From SG8-41 sp963802355 (GTDB lineage Bacteria; Pseudomonadota; Gammaproteobacteria; Burkholderiales; SG8-41), in assembly GCA_963802355.1 (NCBI GenBank), contig CAWDIV010000016.1, forward strand, positions 124,001 to 188,000: 64,000 nucleotides of DNA, in the 5' to 3' direction. How positions within the stretch are numbered: position 1 is the stretch's first letter; each line of letters opens with the position of its first letter. This document shows positions 43,233 to 51,501 of the stretch, piece by piece. The translations under genes and the position numbers were made by a program. A model generated the notes under the pieces. The model saw nothing but the letters and a program-made list of their open reading frames with translations, searched no databases and was not told where the DNA came from.

Positions 43233-43412
43233 CGCGTGACACGATGGGTCGTGACGTGATGCGGCGTGACATGAGGAGGCGTGACATGTGGAGCGTCGTT
43301 GATTTCCTAGCTAAGAACGCATCTTCACGTCACGCTCTACCGTGTCACGCATCATCACGTCACGCTTACCATGTCACGCATCATTACGTCACGCATTATC
43401 ACGCCACGCCTT
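43233..43412. repeat. fold-back repeat array, 15-nt units, second copy of GCGTGACATGATGAG family
   Basis: Left arm: GCGTGACACGATGG, GTCGTGACGTGATGC, GGCGTGACATGAGGA, GGCGTGACATGTGGA. Right arm: six 15-nt units such as CGTGTCACGCATCAT and ATGTCACGCATCATT. The GlcG-like gene ends inside the right arm: its last codons (KAWRDNA-stop) are themselves repeat units. The family matches 15345-15486. Confidence 0.75.
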
Positions 43413-43856
43413 ATCGATCTTGTATGTGGCGCCAATAGATTCCACCGCCTCGCGCGCGAGCTCGTCGTCCAGCTCCCAGGTGGCGCCGGAGACGCCGATG
43501 CCGCCCACGCATACACCGTCAAAGATGATCGGATAGCCGCCCTCCATTGCTGTCCAGCGCTCGGGTCCGGCCGCCAGCGCGAGGCCGAGGGCGTGCATCG
43601 TGTCGAGCGACTGGCCTGCCGCGCCTTTCATCGTCGTGGGCCTCATGTTCGAGGCGGCGCATACCGCTTTGGTGGTGGAGGAGTGCACGGTATGGAAGCG
43701 CCCGCCGTCCATACGCTGGATCAGCACCGGATGGCCGCCCGCGTCCACGATGGCGACTGCAATCGCGTGGCCGGCCTTTTGCGCTTTTTCAGTCGCGTGG
43801 TCCATCATCTTCCTCGCGCCTGCCAGCGTGAGTCGCTTGCTGTCCGCGACGTACAT
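43389..43856 (-). CDS. GlcG/HbpS-family (DUF336) protein
   Basis: 155 residues. RLTLAGARKMMDHATEKAQK, AIAVAIVDAGGHPVLIQRMD and VGGIGVSGATWELDDELARE are the family signature. HbpS binds haem, and GlcG-like members accompany glycolate or glyoxylate genes, but function is not settled. The last seven residues come from the repeat array. It is divergent from the acyl-CoA dehydrogenase. Confidence 0.85.
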   Translation of the reverse strand: MYVADSKRLTLAGARKMMDHATEKAQKAGHAIAVAIVDAGGHPVLIQRMDGGRFHTVHSSTTKAVCAASNMRPTTMKGAAGQSLDTMHALGLALAAGPERWTAMEGGYPIIFDGVCVGGIGVSGATWELDDELAREAVESIGATYKIDKAWRDNA

Positions 43857-43949
43857 TTGTCTTTCCCTTGGGGTTCGTTATGGAGACGGCCGCAGGCCGT
43901 CTGCATGAGTATAATCGGCTGTATTTTCCAGCATTCGCGCGGCACGTCA

Positions 43950-45116
43950 ATGAAAACGCTTACCGTTGAAGCAACCCACGTCGAATTGCGCGATGCGGTG
44001 CGCGATTTGTGCCGCAAGTTCGACGGCGAGTACTGGCGGAAGCTCGACGAGGAGCGCGCCTATCCCGATGCCTTCGTCAAGGCGCTCACCGAGGCCGGCT
44101 GGCTCGCGGCGCTCATACCCGAGGAGTACGGCGGTTCCGGGCTTTCCGTGACCGAAGCGTCCATCATACTGGAAGAAATCAGCCGTTCGGGAGCGTTTGC
44201 CGGCGCGGTCCATGGCCAGATGTACGTGATGGGCTGCCTCCTCCGGCACGCTTCGGAAGACCAGAAGCGGCGCTATCTGCCGAAGATCGCGAGCGGCGAG
44301 TTGCGCATGCAGTCGATGGCGGTCACAGAGCCCACCACCGGCACGAACACGACCAGCCTGAAGACAGTTGCCGTCAGGAAAGGCGATCGCTATATCGTGA
44401 ACGGGCAGAAGGTGTTTATCTCGCGCGTGCGGCATTCCGACCTGCTGCTCCTGCTCGCGCGCACGACTCCAATTGACCAGGTCAAGAGGAAATCGGAAGG
44501 GCTTTCGGTTTTCATCGTGGATTTGCGGCAGGCGGTGGGGAAGGGACTCACGGTCAAGCCGATCCGCAACATGGCGAACCAGGAGACGAACGAGCTGTTC
44601 TTCGAAGAACTGGAAGTGCCCGCCGTGAATCTGATCGGCGAGGAGGGCCGGGGGCTCAAGTACATACTGGACGGCCTCAACGCCGAGCGGATATTGATCG
44701 CCGCCGAATGCATCGGCGACGGCTACTGGTTCATCGACAAAGCATCGAGCTACGCCAAGGAACGCGTGGTGTTCGACCGGCCCATCGGCCAGAACCAGGG
44801 TATACAGTTTCCCATCGCGCGCGCCTACGCGAACGTGCAGGCGGCCGACCTCATGCGCTATAAGGCGGCGGCGCTGTTCGACGCCGGCACGCCGTGCGGG
44901 GCGGAAGCGAACATGGCGCTGCTCCTCGGCGCCAATGCGTCGTGGGAAGCGGCGAACGTTTGCCTGCAGACGCACGGCGGTTTCGGGTTCGCCGCCGAGT
45001 ACGACGTCGAGCGCAAGTTTCGCGAGACCCGCCTCTACCAGATCGCGCCGATCTCTACCAATCTGATTCTTTCCTATATCGGGGAACACGTATTGGGCCT
45101 CCCGCGCTCTTTCTGA
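43950..45116 (+). CDS. acyl-CoA dehydrogenase
   Basis: 388 residues from ATG 43950. WLAALIPEEYGGSGLSVTEA, MQSMAVTEPTTGTNTTSLKT (FAD-side signature), AKERVVFDRPIGQNQGIQF (C-terminal signature) and LQTHGGFGFAAEYDVERKFR are typical. It oxidises an acyl-CoA to the 2-enoyl-CoA and passes electrons to ETF. With enoyl-CoA hydratase and CoA-transferases elsewhere in the window it fits beta-oxidation-like steps. The stop is followed by CGTGATT repeats. Confidence 0.9.
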   Translation: MKTLTVEATHVELRDAVRDLCRKFDGEYWRKLDEERAYPDAFVKALTEAGWLAALIPEEYGGSGLSVTEASIILEEISRSGAFAGAVHGQMYVMGCLLRHASEDQKRRYLPKIASGELRMQSMAVTEPTTGTNTTSLKTVAVRKGDRYIVNGQKVFISRVRHSDLLLLLARTTPIDQVKRKSEGLSVFIVDLRQAVGKGLTVKPIRNMANQETNELFFEELEVPAVNLIGEEGRGLKYILDGLNAERILIAAECIGDGYWFIDKASSYAKERVVFDRPIGQNQGIQFPIARAYANVQAADLMRYKAAALFDAGTPCGAEANMALLLGANASWEAANVCLQTHGGFGFAAEYDVERKFRETRLYQIAPISTNLILSYIGEHVLGLPRSF

Positions 45117-45123
45117 GGAAAAG

Positions 45124-45151
45124 CGTGATTCGTGATTCGTGAATCGTGATG
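45124..45151 (+). repeat. four 7-nt tandem units CGTGATT after acyl-CoA dehydrogenase
   Basis: CGTGATT, CGTGATT, CGTGAAT, CGTGATG lie 8 nt after the TGA stop at 45114-45116. It resembles the other short post-stop repeats. Confidence 0.6.
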
Positions 45152-45201
45152 TGACGCGAATGCGATCTACCGCACTTACACTCGTTACGAAAGGTGTGCG
45201 T

Positions 45202-46572
45202 ATGTCGTTGGTGTCTCTGCGCGAATTGGTCATCAGCGCCGGCCCATTCGTCCTTCTTGCGCTGGGACTGCTGTGGCTTTCCTATCTAATTCTGGATCCG
45301 ACGCCGCCGCGCACCGTGGTATTGGCCACCGGCCCGGAGCAGGGAGCCTACGCCGAGTTTGGCAAACGGTATGTCAGGGAGCTCGCGCGATTCGACATTC
45401 GCGTCGAATTGCGCACGACCGCGGGCGCCGCGGAGAATCGGAGACTGCTGCGCGATCCAGGTTCCGGCGTCGATATTGCATTTATGCAAAGCGGCGCCAG
45501 CGATGTGATTTACGCCGTGGACGAAGACACGAGCGGACGGGCGTTGGTTTCGTTGGGCAACTTGTTTCTGGAGCCTGTGTGGTTGTTCTATCGAGCCGAT
45601 GCGGCGCGGCGCACGGTATCCGATGGCACGCTGGATCAGCTGCAGCAGCTTGCGCCGTTGCGCCTGAATATCGGCGCGCGCGGCAGCGGCGCCGCCAATC
45701 TGATCGGCAAGCTGCTGCACGCAAACAAGATCGACGCGGCAGAGATGAAGCTGCAGCGACTGCCGCCGACACCTGCCGTGGTCGCGCTGCTCAATAGCGA
45801 GCTGGACGCGCTCGCGTTCGTATCCTCGCCCGAGTCGGCGTTGGTGCGCATGCTGCTGCAGACGCCGGGTATTCGTTTGTTCGAGTTCACCCACGCCGAC
45901 GCCTATGCGCGTCGTTTCTCCTTTCTGAAGAGCATCACGATGCCGCGCGGCACAGTGGATCTGGCACAGGACGTGCCGCCCGCAGACGTTCGTCTGGTGG
46001 CCGCCACTGCGAGCATGGTGGCGACGGATCGCCTGCACCCGGCGCTGATACAACTGTTCGTGCAGGCCGGCCAGCGCATCCATGGCGACAGCTCCTGGTT
46101 CGGTCCCGCCCGGGAGTTTCCGAACGGCGTCGCAACCGAGTTTCCGCTCGCCAAGGAGGCGGATCGGTTCTATCGCAACGGTCCGCCGCTGTTGCAGCGG
46201 CAACTGCCATTCTGGCTAGCGAACCTGGTCGATCGCATGTGGGTAGTGCTGGTGTCGCTCATTGCGATTCTGATTCCGCTTTCGCGAATCGTGCCGCCGA
46301 TGTACGAGTTTCGCATTCGTTCGCGCGTGTTTCGCTGGTACCGGCAGTTGCGCGAGATTGAGGACGCTGCCAATCAAGCCGATGCGGCAGATGCGAAGCG
46401 GGCCGGGTTGCTGACGAGGCTCGATGACCTGGAGCGCCGGGTCGAGCAAGTCAGCGTGCCCTTGTCGTATGCCGATGAGCTGTACGCATTGCGCAGCTAT
46501 ATCGATCTGGTGCGCAAGCGCTTGCAGGGCGATGCGTCGAGCGGCGAGTCGCCGTCGAGCGAGCCGGCGTGA
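45202..46572 (+). CDS. TAXI-family TRAP receptor with C-terminal membrane and coiled-coil segment
   Basis: 456 residues from ATG 45202, behind AAAGGTG. An N-terminal helix (VISAGPFVLLALGLLWLSYLI) anchors the protein, and TVVLATGPEQGAYAEFGKRY starts the TAXI solute-binding fold; GVDIAFMQSGASDVIYAVDE and LRLNIGARGSGAANLIGKLL follow. A second helix (WVVLVSLIAILIPLSRIV) near residue 365 leads into a cytoplasmic helical tail (ADAKRAGLLTRLDDLERRVE). Such membrane-tethered TAXI proteins lack a nearby TRAP permease here and may sense rather than import. Start chosen because it directly precedes the first helix. Confidence 0.8.
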   Translation: MSLVSLRELVISAGPFVLLALGLLWLSYLILDPTPPRTVVLATGPEQGAYAEFGKRYVRELARFDIRVELRTTAGAAENRRLLRDPGSGVDIAFMQSGASDVIYAVDEDTSGRALVSLGNLFLEPVWLFYRADAARRTVSDGTLDQLQQLAPLRLNIGARGSGAANLIGKLLHANKIDAAEMKLQRLPPTPAVVALLNSELDALAFVSSPESALVRMLLQTPGIRLFEFTHADAYARRFSFLKSITMPRGTVDLAQDVPPADVRLVAATASMVATDRLHPALIQLFVQAGQRIHGDSSWFGPAREFPNGVATEFPLAKEADRFYRNGPPLLQRQLPFWLANLVDRMWVVLVSLIAILIPLSRIVPPMYEFRIRSRVFRWYRQLREIEDAANQADAADAKRAGLLTRLDDLERRVEQVSVPLSYADELYALRSYIDLVRKRLQGDASSGESPSSEPA

Positions 46573-46779
46573 CTGTTGATAGGCGACACTGGAGACTATC
46601 TGTGGTGGATAAGCTGGCAGGAAAAGGCGCGTGAACGATCTGCTCGAACGCGTGCTCAACCAGCACACTCCGCCGTTGCGCTGAGAAGGAAAAATGCGGG
46701 GTAAAGTTTCTTGACAGAAGAAATCGCCAGCCTCTAGACTTTACATTGCTCGGCTTTGAATTCAAGGAAGGAGGTTAGA
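46573..46779. other. intergenic, weak features only
   Basis: About 200 bp between the TAXI gene and the caspase-like gene. A 17-codon GTG reading frame (46631-46684) with a weak GAAAAGG site is probably chance. Just before the caspase start is the strong AAGGAGG used by that gene. Confidence 0.4.
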
Positions 46780-47592
46780 ATGGCCAAGGGCATTTCCATT
46801 CACATCGGTTTGAATCACGTCGATCCGAAACATTACCAAGGCTGGGACGGTGAGCTTAACGCCTGCATCGCCGACGCCAAGGATATGCGCGCGTTGGCGA
46901 AGAAAAAAGGATTCAGCGGCAACGCCCTGCTCGTCGATGGACAGGCCACTGCCGCCGCGGTGAGCGAGGCGATCTTGGATGCCAGTAAAAAATTGGTGAA
47001 AGGCGATATCTTGTTTCTCACCTACTCGGGCCACGGCGGGCAAGTCCGCGACACCAATAGCGATGAGAAGGACAACGACCGCATGGACGAAACCTGGGTG
47101 CTGTTCGATCGCCAGTTGGTCGACGACGAACTTTATAGCATCTGGGCCAAGTTCAAAGCGGGCGTGCGCATTTTAGTTCTATCCGACAGCTGTCACAGCG
47201 GGACAGTCGTGCGCGATATCCCGGCCTTCCTGGGCGGAGGACCGCGTCCTCGTGCGATGCCTCGAGCCGTCGGCATTGCGGTGGAAAGCGCGAACAGCGC
47301 GCTCTATCGAAGCATTCAGAAGAATTACCGCGGCGCCGAGAACACCAAGGTTAACGCCAGTGTGTTACTCATTTCCGGTTGCATGGACAATCAAACTTCC
47401 ATGGACGGTGACAACAACGGCGCCTTCACCGGCACTCTCAAACAAGTATGGAACGGCGGCAGATTTAGAGGCAATTACCGCACGCTTCGGGACAAGATCG
47501 TTTCTCTGTTACCGCCGACGCAAACGCCCAACTATTATTTTGTCGGCGTCTCCAATCCGGCCTACGAAGGACAGCAGCCTTTCGGGATTTAA
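46780..47592 (+). CDS. orthocaspase (caspase-like peptidase C14)
   Basis: 270 residues from ATG 46780, behind GGAAGGAGG. The p20-like fold is clear: SIHIGLNHVDPKHYQGWDGE, then LFLTYSGHGGQV with catalytic His85 and LVLSDSCHSGT with Cys138. The acidic loop DTNSDEKDNDRMDETW between them is typical of metacaspase-type enzymes that cleave after Arg or Lys and bind calcium. No other domain, signal peptide or membrane segment is present. Bacterial orthocaspases have been linked to stress, cell death and toxin activation, but no role is shown for this one. Codon use seems less GC-rich than in neighbouring genes. A structured element follows the stop by 19 bp. Confidence 0.85.
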   Translation: MAKGISIHIGLNHVDPKHYQGWDGELNACIADAKDMRALAKKKGFSGNALLVDGQATAAAVSEAILDASKKLVKGDILFLTYSGHGGQVRDTNSDEKDNDRMDETWVLFDRQLVDDELYSIWAKFKAGVRILVLSDSCHSGTVVRDIPAFLGGGPRPRAMPRAVGIAVESANSALYRSIQKNYRGAENTKVNASVLLISGCMDNQTSMDGDNNGAFTGTLKQVWNGGRFRGNYRTLRDKIVSLLPPTQTPNYYFVGVSNPAYEGQQPFGI

Positions 47593-47595
47593 GGT

Positions 47596-47683
47596 TAGAG
47601 TACATAACAAAATGAGGGGATTATTCCCCTCATCCTCCCCTACATTAGGGGCCGTATCGTTCATTTGATACGGCCTTTGAGGA
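47596..47683 (+). promoter_or_regulatory. three-hairpin structured leader element, copy 1
   Basis: Hairpin A (47612-47633) pairs ATGAGGGGA with TCCCCTCAT around TTAT. Hairpin B (47637-47651) pairs CCCCTA with TAGGGG around CAT. Hairpin C (47650-47675) pairs GGCCGTATC with GATACGGCC around an 8-nt loop. B and C share two G residues, so they are partly exclusive. A -10-like TAGAGT (47596-47601) lies 12 nt before hairpin A, as in copy 2. The ribosome site GAGGA (47679-47683) of the next small gene follows hairpin C. It could also terminate the caspase transcript. Confidence 0.65.
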
Positions 47684-47690
47684 AAATAGC

Positions 47691-47852
47691 GTGACCGCAG
47701 TGGGTTTGGCCCTGGTTGTTATTAGTTTGATAATCGGAATAAATGTACCGTATAAGTCCAAGGCGCAGGTTTTGGCATCTGTCATGTTGATTGCTGGTTG
47801 TGCACTCGTGACGTCTGGTTTGATACTCTGGCTTTGGAAAGTCATGCCATGA
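47691..47852 (+). CDS. 53-residue two-helix membrane protein behind structured leader
   Basis: GTG 47691 lies 7 nt after GAGGA and opens a 53-residue protein. Two hydrophobic helices (VGLALVVISLIIGINV; VLASVMLIAGCALVTSGLIL) are joined by a short positive loop (PYKSKAQ). The start MTAVGLALVV and end WLWKVMP suggest both ends face the same side. No homologue recognised. It lies between the caspase and the radical SAM gene in the same direction. Confidence 0.55.
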   Translation: MTAVGLALVVISLIIGINVPYKSKAQVLASVMLIAGCALVTSGLILWLWKVMP

Positions 47853-48012
47853 AGGTTACTTCCACAGACTAAGGAAACCGACAACAAATGGCGACCTTAC
47901 ACGGCCGCTCATCTTCGTCGCCGTGTGCGTCGCGATCGGCTTCCTGCTGCAGTTCCGGCAGCTCCAGTAGACTTCGTTACTTGGCCCTACCAGCCGGAGA
48001 TGGAAGGCTGCA
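47853..48012. other. intergenic, possible remnant of a membrane protein
   Basis: About 160 bp. A hydrophobic frame (RPLIFVAVCVAIGFLLQF, then RQLQ-stop near 47970) is open without a usual start codon, so it may be a decayed membrane-protein end. Nothing else is supported. Confidence 0.3.
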
Positions 48013-49786
48013 ATGACCGCCACGCAAGCAAGCGCGAAAGAACTTTTCCATTTGTTTCTGATTAAGCCTTCTCACTATGATGATGAAGGTTACGTCATCC
48101 AGTGGGCACGCTCGTCCATTCCTGCTAATACTTTGGCGACGCTGTATGGCCTTGCGCTGGATTGCGCCCAGCGCCACGTGCTGGGCGAAGACATCGACAT
48201 CCGGATCACCGCCTGGGACGAGACCAACACTCGGATAAGGCCGAACGAAATCATTCGGCAGATACGCAAAAGCGGAGGCCGCGGGTTGGTCGGCCTGGTG
48301 GGTGTTCAGACCAATCAGTTTCCGCGCGCCGTAGACATCGCCAGGCCGCTCCGCGCCGCGGGCATTCCCGTTTGCATCGGGGGCTTCCATGTCAGCGGGT
48401 GCATCGCGATGCTTCCAGAAATTCCGCCGGAGCTGCGCGAAGCGATGAATCTCGGCATCGCCTTGTTCGCTGGCGAGGCGGAACGACGGCTGGACGATCT
48501 GCTGCGCGCCGCCTATCGCAATGAGCTGCGGCCGCTCAGCAACTTCATGAAGGATCTCCCCGGCCTGGAGGGCGCGCCAGTTCCCTATCTGCCGGTCGAC
48601 GTCGTTGCCCGCACCAGCGGCACTCGGACGAGCTTCGACGCCGGCCGTGGATGCCCCTTTTTATGCAGCTTCTGCACGATCATCAACGTTCAGGGACGCA
48701 AATCGCGTTCGCGCAGCGCCGACGACGTCGAGCGACTCGTACGTGCCAATCTCGCCCAGGGCGTGCATAACTTCTTCATCACCGACGATAACCTCGCTCG
48801 AAACCAGAATTGGGAGGCCATCTTCGATCGGCTGATCAGGATGCGCGAAGAAGAGGGCTTGCGCATTCAGATCGTTGCTCAGGTGGACACCATGTCACAC
48901 AAGATTCGCGGCTTCATCGCGAAGGCGGGCCGGGCGGGAGTCAATCGCGTTTTCATCGGCTTGGAGAGCATCAATCCAGAGGCGCTTAAGACGGCGAGGA
49001 AAGGCCAGAATCAGATCACCGAGTACCGTGCGATGCTACAGGCGTGGCATCGCGCGGGCACGCTCACATATGCGGGCTACATTCTGGGGTTCCCAGGGGA
49101 TACGCCGGCCTCTATCGAGCGTGACATCCGCATCATTCAACGTGAGCTTGCGATCGATCTGCTCGAATTCTTCATCCTGACGCCGCTGCCGGGCTCCGCC
49201 GATCACAAGAAGCTGCATTTGGCAGGCGTGGAGATGGAGCGCGACATGAACAAGTATGACCTCGTGCATGTCAACACCCGCCATCCAACCATGTCGGACG
49301 AAGAACTGCTCGGGATTTATCGCAAAGCGTGGGATATCTACTATTCACCCGAGCACGTTGAGAGAGTGATACGCAGGGCGAAAGAGTGGGGTTACGATCC
49401 GCGCAACATGATGGTCAAGCTGCTGTCGTTCCACGCTGTTCCGCGTATCGAGAAGGTGCATCCCTTGGAAGGAGGGCTTTTCCGGCGAAAGTACCGCCAT
49501 GACCGCCGGACCGGGATGCCACTTGAAAGTCCGTTCGTGTTCTACTCTCGCTACGCTTGGGAGATCCTGTCCAAGCACGTTCGACTCGGCCTGATGTACC
49601 TGGCAACACTGGCGCACTCTTCGCCGCGTCGAGCGCGACCCGGGGTCTTATACGGACGTAGCCATGACGCCCGTGCAGGACAGCGAATTCGAAGAGATGC
49701 AGATGTACACGGCAACTCCAGCCGCAAAGTTCGCCGTTGAGAAATTGCGTCGCCGTAAGGTTTCGCCTGCCGCGACGGTCGCATAG
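48013..49786 (+). CDS. B12-binding-type radical SAM protein, one frameshift near the end
   Basis: About 590 residues. An N-terminal Rossmann-like region (RITAWDETNTRIRPNEIIRQ; VCIGGFHVSGC) resembles the cobalamin-binding domain, but the DxHxxG motif is not obvious. The radical SAM cluster is Cys214, Cys218 and Cys221 (GRGCPFLCSFCTII), then NFFITDDNLARN, VFIGLESINPEALK and YILGFPGDTPASI. This is the BchE/class B methyltransferase layout. Near 49640 a base shift hides the true end; the other frame reads SYTDVAMTPVQDSEFEEMQM to stop 49784-49786. Substrate unknown. Confidence 0.8.
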
Positions 49787-49873
49787 TCATCCGGCGCATC
49801 CTCGAGCGCCTCGGATTGTGGTGCTTTGGTTGAGCAAGAACGAGCTTTGCGAACAAGGAGCCGACCCAGCCGC

Positions 49874-51283
49874 TCACTTCGCCATGACGCCGCTGGGCTC
49901 GCTGCGCGCCGTGCGCGCGGATTCATGCGCGGGCACGGTCGCGCGCGCGAGATCGGCGACGTTGGCTAGGGAAACCACGCCGATCGCCAGGTCGAGCACG
50001 CGTCTTGCACCGACGCCACCGAGCACCCGACCGGCACAATCCAGGAATTTCTCGTCGCGCTCCGCCGCATTCATCGGCCATGCCGGCGACCCGGGTGCCC
50101 TGTCCTCGCGCGCCTTGAACTCGCCGCGCGTGGTGCGCACCAGCACATCGTTGTAGCCGACTGCGCCCGAATACATCTTGCCGTCCTCGATCCGATAGCG
50201 GCGCACCTTCTTGAGCAATGCGCGCACGGCGGGTCGGTTCACCATGACATCGGTGAAGGAGTCGATCCCGACCTTGCCGTCGAGCACGGTCGCCGCGGCC
50301 ACGTACTCAATGCTGAATTTTGCTTCCAGGCCGGTCTGCGGATTGGTGTGAATCAGGGCCGTGTCGGTGCCGGGAGGGAAACCGATCTCGATCGCCTGCA
50401 CGTCAGCGGCGCGGATATCGTGCTGCTTGATCATCTCGAGCAGCACGCCGACCGGACGATGGTTGCAGTAGCAGCAGGGCCAGCGCTTGAAGCTGATGCC
50501 CGGGGTCAGGGCTTCCCAGGGCTTGCCGAGCCGGTCGATCAGAGGTTCGAGTGGCTGAGCATCCTGCTCGCCATAGGTGCGAATGAAGCCGTCCTTGCCG
50601 TCGAAGATCGAGGTATCGGCGGTCAGTCCCGCCCTGGCGAGCAACGCCGATTGCACGCCGCAGCGCGCCGCGTGACCGGCGTGGAACGGCTTGGTCATGG
50701 TGCCGAAGTTGCGGATCAGCCCGGCGGCCTGAGAGGCGGCCAGACCGAACGCGTTTCTGAGCTGCGCGACATCGAGACCGAGCAGACGCGCCGCCACCGC
50801 GGCCGATGCGAACACGCCCGTGGTCGCAGTGCTATGCCAGCCCCGCTGGTAGTGCCCGTTGCCGAACGCGATACCGAGCTTGCCACCGACTTCGAGACCG
50901 ACGGCGTAGGCTGCGAGCACGTCCCTGCCGGAAGCGCCCGCGGCCTCGCCCGCAGCGATGGCCGCCGGGATCATGGTCGTACTCGGGTGTCCGTGCACGC
51001 TCGCATGCACGTCGTCGAAATCGAGCGCGTGGCCGAAGACGCCGTTGACGAAAGCCGCCTCGGCCATCGAGGTTGCGACATGGCTGCCCCAGACGGTGGC
51101 CTCCGGGCGCGCGCCAAGACCGGATACGTAGCGCAGCGAAATCTCACCGACCTCGTCGAGCGATCCGACCAGCGCGACTCCCACAGTATCGATCAGCGCA
51201 TCGCGCGAAGCATTCATGACATCGTTCGGGACGTCGGTTGCGCGTGTGTCGATGACGAACTCCGCAAGGCGCTGGGTAAGCAT
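49874..51283 (-). CDS. MmgE/PrpD family protein (1)
   Basis: 469 residues. DVMNASRDALIDTVGVALVG, GHALDFDDVHASVHGHPSTT and AGLIRNFGTMTKPFHAGHAA are MmgE/PrpD hallmarks, with GISFKRWPCCYCNHRPV in the C-terminal half. The family includes 2-methylcitrate dehydratase and cis-aconitate decarboxylase; members in CoA-transferase/Bug contexts are mostly uncharacterised. The gene is divergent from the CaiB gene at 51502 across a 218-bp control region. Confidence 0.9.
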   Translation of the reverse strand: MLTQRLAEFVIDTRATDVPNDVMNASRDALIDTVGVALVGSLDEVGEISLRYVSGLGARPEATVWGSHVATSMAEAAFVNGVFGHALDFDDVHASVHGHPSTTMIPAAIAAGEAAGASGRDVLAAYAVGLEVGGKLGIAFGNGHYQRGWHSTATTGVFASAAVAARLLGLDVAQLRNAFGLAASQAAGLIRNFGTMTKPFHAGHAARCGVQSALLARAGLTADTSIFDGKDGFIRTYGEQDAQPLEPLIDRLGKPWEALTPGISFKRWPCCYCNHRPVGVLLEMIKQHDIRAADVQAIEIGFPPGTDTALIHTNPQTGLEAKFSIEYVAAATVLDGKVGIDSFTDVMVNRPAVRALLKKVRRYRIEDGKMYSGAVGYNDVLVRTTRGEFKAREDRAPGSPAWPMNAAERDEKFLDCAGRVLGGVGARRVLDLAIGVVSLANVADLARATVPAHESARTARSEPSGVMAK

Positions 51284-51460
51284 GATTCATCTCCCGTCAG
51301 TGGATGGTCTCGGTCGGCCATGATGATACACCCACGGGTTGCGTGATCCGGCCGTTCCAAGCGAACAACGCTTGCGAATTCACAGGCGAATACGGCTTGT
51401 GCGAGCGGGTCGGGCGCATTTCTACCATCGATCCATCATTTGGCTATTATTCCTGGATTT

Positions 51461-51485
51461 CTTGGCGGACTTGGCGTCTTGGCGG
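51461..51485 (+). repeat. CTTGGCGG tandem repeat in divergent promoter region
   Basis: CTTGGCGGA, CTTGGCGT, CTTGGCGG lie 17 nt before the CaiB start. The rest of the 218-bp region between the two divergent genes shows no further structure. Confidence 0.5.
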
Positions 51486-51501
51486 TTAATATCTGCTTCG
51501 A

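Noticed and set aside
46631..46684. 17-codon GTG frame before the orthocaspase as a leader peptide
   Set aside because: Weak ribosome site, no hairpins and no codon bias for attenuation.
47880..47972. Hydrophobic frame before the radical SAM gene as a small membrane protein
   Set aside because: No ATG, GTG or TTG start in a sensible place; probably a remnant.
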